Origin: Bradyrhizobium sp. 132
GTDB lineage: Bacteria; Pseudomonadota; Alphaproteobacteria; Rhizobiales; Xanthobacteraceae
Assembly (NCBI RefSeq): GCF_023074185.1
Contig: NZ_JADPKY010000071.1
Span: forward strand, 62,001 to 126,000
Direction of reading: 5' to 3'
DNA: 64,000 nt
Each line of letters begins with the position of its first letter. The stretch's first letter is position 1. Made by a program: the position numbers and the translations under genes. Of this stretch, positions 61,233 through 64,000 are shown piece after piece. The notes under the pieces are model-generated. The model saw only the letters and a list, made by a program, of their open reading frames with translations. It did not search any database and was not told the origin of the DNA.

Positions 61233-61360
61233 CTCGTGCCCCGGACGCAGCGCAGCGCTTCTTCAGCGGTGCGTTGCAGAGCCGGGGCCCATGCCTGTCG
61301 CATTCTGGGTCCCGGCTCTGCGTCGCACCGCTTCGCGCAGCGCCGTGTCCGGGACACGAG
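61233..61360. repeat. long imperfect inverted repeat of a dispersed type
   Basis: The left arm starts CTCGTGCCCCGGACGCAGCG and the right arm ends with its near complement at 61360 (CCGGGACACGAG); about 60 bases per arm pair well (GGTGCG, GCAGAGCCGGG). It lies between the convergent chemoreceptor and TctC genes, where it could act as a bidirectional terminator. Similar elements are common in Bradyrhizobium intergenic DNA. Confidence 0.75.
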
Positions 61361-61366
61361 ACCGTC

Positions 61367-62344
61367 CTACTGCTTCTCGATCCCCGCTTCCCGGATCAGC
61401 TTCTCCCACAACACCAGCTGTTCGTTCACGAACGTGCCAAGCTGCTCCGGCGTGCCCGAAAATGCGTCCATGCCGAGGGTGGCGAGCTGGGCCTTGATCT
61501 CCGGCTTCTCGACGATCTTCCGGATCTCGGCGTTGAGCCGCGTCACGATGTCCTTGGGCAGACCGGCGGGACCGAAATAGCCCTGCCACGACGAGATGTC
61601 GAAGTCCGGCACGCCGGCCTCCTGCATCGAGGGCAGGGTCGGCACCAGCGATGAGCGGTCCTTGGTCGTGACAGCGAGCGCTCGTAGCGCGTTGCCCTGG
61701 ACGTGGGGCAGGCCAGTCAGGATATCCACGAACATCATCGAGACGCGGCCGCCCATGACGTCGTTGAGCGCCGGCGGCGAGCTCTTGTAGGGCACGTGCA
61801 GGAGGTCGAGCCCGGCATTGTGCGCAAAGGTCGCGCCTGACACGATCGCCGAGGACGAGCCCGAGGCGTAGCTCAGCTTGCCGGGATTGGCCTTGCCGTA
61901 GGCGACCAGCTCGCCGACGGTCTTGGCCGGCACCTCCGGGTGGATCACCAGCATGAAGGGCAGGTCGCCGGTGCGCGCGATCGGGGTGAAGTCCTTGACC
62001 GGATCGTAGGTCAGGCTTTTGAGCAGATAGGGATTGGCCGAATGCGTGGTGTTGGTGGTCACCAGCAGCGTGTAGCCGTCGGGGGCGGCGCGCGCGACAT
62101 AGGTCGCGGCGATCATGCCGTTGGCGCCCGCCTTGTTCTCGATGACGATGCCGACGCCGAGCGCCTGCGACAAATGCTGCGAGATCAGCCGCGTCGTGGT
62201 GTCGGTGCCGCTGCCGGCCGCAAACGGCAGCACCAGCGTGATGTTGCGGCTCGGATAATTGTCGGCCTGCGCAGCGGCTGCGGCGGCGAGACAAAGAGCG
62301 GCGATGCCGACGGCACGCAGGTTTCGGATCAACGCTGAAAGCAT
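61367..62344 (-). CDS. TctC-family substrate-binding protein
   Basis: A 325-residue periplasmic protein of the tripartite tricarboxylate transporter family (Bug-type). The signal peptide ends near AQA-DNY, followed by PSRNITLVLPFAAGSGTDTT (the typical Bug start), VIENKAGANGMIAATYVARA and AYGKANPGKLSYASGSSSAI. No tctA or tctB is nearby; orphan TctC proteins are very numerous in this group. Confidence 0.9.
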   Translation of the reverse strand: MLSALIRNLRAVGIAALCLAAAAAAQADNYPSRNITLVLPFAAGSGTDTTTRLISQHLSQALGVGIVIENKAGANGMIAATYVARAAPDGYTLLVTTNTTHSANPYLLKSLTYDPVKDFTPIARTGDLPFMLVIHPEVPAKTVGELVAYGKANPGKLSYASGSSSAIVSGATFAHNAGLDLLHVPYKSSPPALNDVMGGRVSMMFVDILTGLPHVQGNALRALAVTTKDRSSLVPTLPSMQEAGVPDFDISSWQGYFGPAGLPKDIVTRLNAEIRKIVEKPEIKAQLATLGMDAFSGTPEQLGTFVNEQLVLWEKLIREAGIEKQ

Positions 62345-62442
62345 GTCTGGTCGTTCCCTCTTTTTTCGTTGGCGGGGAACCTAGCGTCTCCTCGTTGAAA
62401 TCGGAAGGCGCGAGTTTGTCGCCTTGTCTCCGCACCGCGGAA

Positions 62443-63378
62443 TTACTTCACCGCAGAGCCCTGGCGCGAGGCGATCACGACGCCGGCGAGCACCAGCAGG
62501 TAGCCGATCAAATGGAAAGGCTGGAGTTTTTCGCCGAGCAGCAGGATCGCCATCGCTGAGCCGAACACCGGCACCAGATGGAAGAACGGCGCGGCGCGAT
62601 TCGGGCCGATCAGCGCCACGCCGCGGTTGAAGAAGAGATAGGCCAGCGTCGAGGGAAAGATCAGGATGTAACCCAGCGTCGCCAGCGTCACCGTGTCGAA
62701 TTGCATGACATGGCCGCTCCAGGCCTCCCAGATCGCGGTCGGCAGCAGCATCGTCGCGCCGCAGCAGGTGGTGAAGGAGAGAAACGAGAGCTGGTGGATC
62801 TTCGGTCGCCGCGGAATGAAGGCGGAGTAGATCCCGAACGCTACCAGCGAGGAGGCGAACATGATGTCACCCCGGTTGAAGCTGATGCTTGCGAGCGCCG
62901 CGAAATCGCCGTGCAGGATGATGACGAGCACGCCGAGCAGCGAGATCGCGATGCCGGCGAGCTGCGCACCCGTCAGCCGGACGCCGAACAGCACCAGCGA
63001 CCATAGCGCCACGAACAGCGGTCCGGCCGACTGGATCAGCAGCGCGTTCAGCGCTTCCGTGTATTGCATCGCCCAGTACGAAATCGCGTTGTTGAAGGCA
63101 AAGCCCACCAGCGACAGGAACAGCATCAGCGGCAGGCTTTTGCGCAAATTCGGCCAATCGCGCTTCAGATGCGGCCAGGCGAACGGCAACAGGATCAGGA
63201 ACACGCCGAACCAGCGGATCGTGGTCACCGTCAGCGGCGGCACATGCGCGCCGACATGGCGCGCGAGCACGATGTTGCCGGCCCAGAACAGTGAGCTCAG
63301 GCTGAGCAGCAGATAAGGCTGGTTGTTGAGCCAACTGGCCGGATTGGGGGGCTTTGGCGCGGGCGAAGCGATCGTCAT
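62443..63378 (-). CDS. DMT-superfamily (EamA) transporter
   Basis: A 311-residue protein with ten transmembrane helices in two EamA repeats (LSSLFWAGNIVLARHVGAHV early and GPNRAAPFFHLVPVFGSAMA late). It likely exports or imports small metabolites; substrate unknown. The ATG at 63378 is preferred to a GTG at 63420. A paralogue is cut by the right edge. Confidence 0.88.
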   Translation of the reverse strand: MTIASPAPKPPNPASWLNNQPYLLLSLSSLFWAGNIVLARHVGAHVPPLTVTTIRWFGVFLILLPFAWPHLKRDWPNLRKSLPLMLFLSLVGFAFNNAISYWAMQYTEALNALLIQSAGPLFVALWSLVLFGVRLTGAQLAGIAISLLGVLVIILHGDFAALASISFNRGDIMFASSLVAFGIYSAFIPRRPKIHQLSFLSFTTCCGATMLLPTAIWEAWSGHVMQFDTVTLATLGYILIFPSTLAYLFFNRGVALIGPNRAAPFFHLVPVFGSAMAILLLGEKLQPFHLIGYLLVLAGVVIASRQGSAVK

Positions 63379-63471
63379 TGGTGTTGGATACAAGCTTGCG
63401 CCGGATTTGCGTCGTGACACAAGTCACGTCGCCGCAATGCTACAATGCAGGCATGACCAGAGGAGGCGGCA

Positions 63472-63873
63472 TTGGCGGTTAATATGTTGAACATCGACGG
63501 CCTGGGGCGGCTCGATCAGGATGCCCCGGTGGTGATGCTGAATCTGATGCGCTTCCACGAGCGTTCGCGCGACGGCGACGGATCCGGCTGGGACGCCTAC
63601 TTGCGCTACAGCGCCGTCACAGTGCCCATGATCAAGGCGTGCGGCGGCACGCTGCTCTGGACCGGCGACGCCAAGGCGGTCGCGCTCGGCGCGCAGCGGG
63701 GCAACGATTGGGATTTCGCGGCGCTGGTCTATTATCCCACCGTCGCGGCTTTCCTCGCCATGATGACGTCAGAAGCCTATGAGACGGAGGCCGACCCGCA
63801 TCGCGTCAACGGCTGCGCGGAGCACGTCATCATTGCGACGAGCGAGGCGTACAGCAAGTTCAAGATCGGCTGA
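63472..63873 (+). CDS. DUF1330 family protein
   Basis: A 133-residue protein with a ferredoxin-like DUF1330 pattern: VVMLNLMRFHERSRDGDGSG, YLRYSAVTVPMIKACGGTLL and AALVYYPTVAAFLAMMTSEA. Function unknown. The TTG at 63472 is chosen because AGGAGG (63461-63466) is five bases upstream; ATG 63484 (MLNIDGL) would leave that site too far away. It lies between two EamA genes on the opposite strand. Confidence 0.82.
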   Translation: MAVNMLNIDGLGRLDQDAPVVMLNLMRFHERSRDGDGSGWDAYLRYSAVTVPMIKACGGTLLWTGDAKAVALGAQRGNDWDFAALVYYPTVAAFLAMMTSEAYETEADPHRVNGCAEHVIIATSEAYSKFKIG

Positions 63874-63886
63874 CGTTGGGCGTCAG

Positions 63887-64000
63887 TTATGTCGTCTGCT
63901 TCCGCGACGCCACGAACACGCCGGCCAGGACCAGCGCAAAACCGATGAAGTGGAACGCCCGCGGGTTTTCGCCGAGGAACGCCATCGCCATGATCGAGCC
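63887..64000 (-). CDS. second EamA transporter, C-terminal part
   Basis: The minus strand from the right edge reads GSIMAMAFLGENPRAFHFIG then FALVLAGVFVASRKQTT and stops at 63887. It aligns with the C terminus of the neighbouring EamA protein (GSAMAILLLGEKLQPFHLIG, YLLVLAGVVIASR), so it is a paralogous transporter clipped by the window. Confidence 0.85.
   Translation of the reverse strand, partial: GSIMAMAFLGENPRAFHFIGFALVLAGVFVASRKQTT

Overview
The window is high-GC DNA from an alphaproteobacterium, most likely Bradyrhizobium or a close relative in the Nitrobacteraceae. I infer this from the gene set: GapR (DUF2312), DUF1244, DUF882 next to a YcbB-type L,D-transpeptidase, three-subunit PntAA/PntAB/PntB transhydrogenase with a COX4_pro_2 peptide, S21 with a long tail, paired DUF465 proteins, and many unlinked ABC and TctC binding proteins. 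A recurrent GCATGATCCGGAAAA palindrome of the kind scattered through such genomes points the same way. No rRNA, tRNA, CRISPR array, prophage or intact insertion sequence was seen. Most of the window looks like core chromosome.

Layout. 1-7 kb: a clipped acyltransferase-3 gene, a polytopic GT-C-like membrane protein, an orphan Flp pilin with a long structured leader, a PAP2 phosphatase divergent from a TetR regulator, and pyruvate kinase translationally coupled to a secreted DUF1036 protein. 7-10.3 kb: DUF1244, gapR, a class III adenylate cyclase with TolB-like and TPR regions, and DUF1801. 10.7-16.7 kb: peptidoglycan enzymes (DUF882/M15-like peptidase and L,D-transpeptidase) and an NtrC-family regulator. 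16.8-23 kb: oligoendopeptidase F, an AbrB-Doc toxin-antitoxin pair under a perfect 36-bp palindrome, then a small COX IV-like peptide and pntAA-pntAB-pntB. 22.9-31.5 kb: hydrolase, two cation antiporters, cupin, a repeat-rich anchored protein, a TPR lipoprotein, rpsU, aqpZ and purEK.

31.6-39.4 kb: a GGDEF cyclase, several very small conserved proteins, an FAD oxidoreductase, and a large PAS-GGDEF-EAL protein directly followed by glpD. 39.3-43.2 kb: a ParDE-like pair, a putrescine-type ABC transporter lacking its binding protein, and an orphan MafI-like immunity gene. 43.2-46.4 kb and 54.8-59.3 kb hold two CUT1-type sugar ABC operons, the second joined to a D-2-hydroxyacid dehydrogenase. Neither has an ATPase gene, both carry a hairpin just after the binding-protein gene, and both have a nearly identical 19-bp motif upstream. 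The motif of the second lies between the dehydrogenase and a divergent chemoreceptor gene. Between them lie AsmA, a 3-oxoacid CoA-transferase (scoAB), a GNAT acetyltransferase, an AraC regulator with 21-bp-spaced direct repeats, a FixJ-like regulator with a degenerate receiver, and a MuiA/DUF4139 protein. 61-64 kb: a TctC binding protein, two EamA transporters and DUF1330.

The signals I find most worth testing are the shared motif linking two ATPase-less sugar transporters, a dehydrogenase and a chemoreceptor (a candidate undescribed regulon), the palindrome-controlled AbrB-Doc module, and the receiver domain lacking the usual phosphoacceptor Asp.
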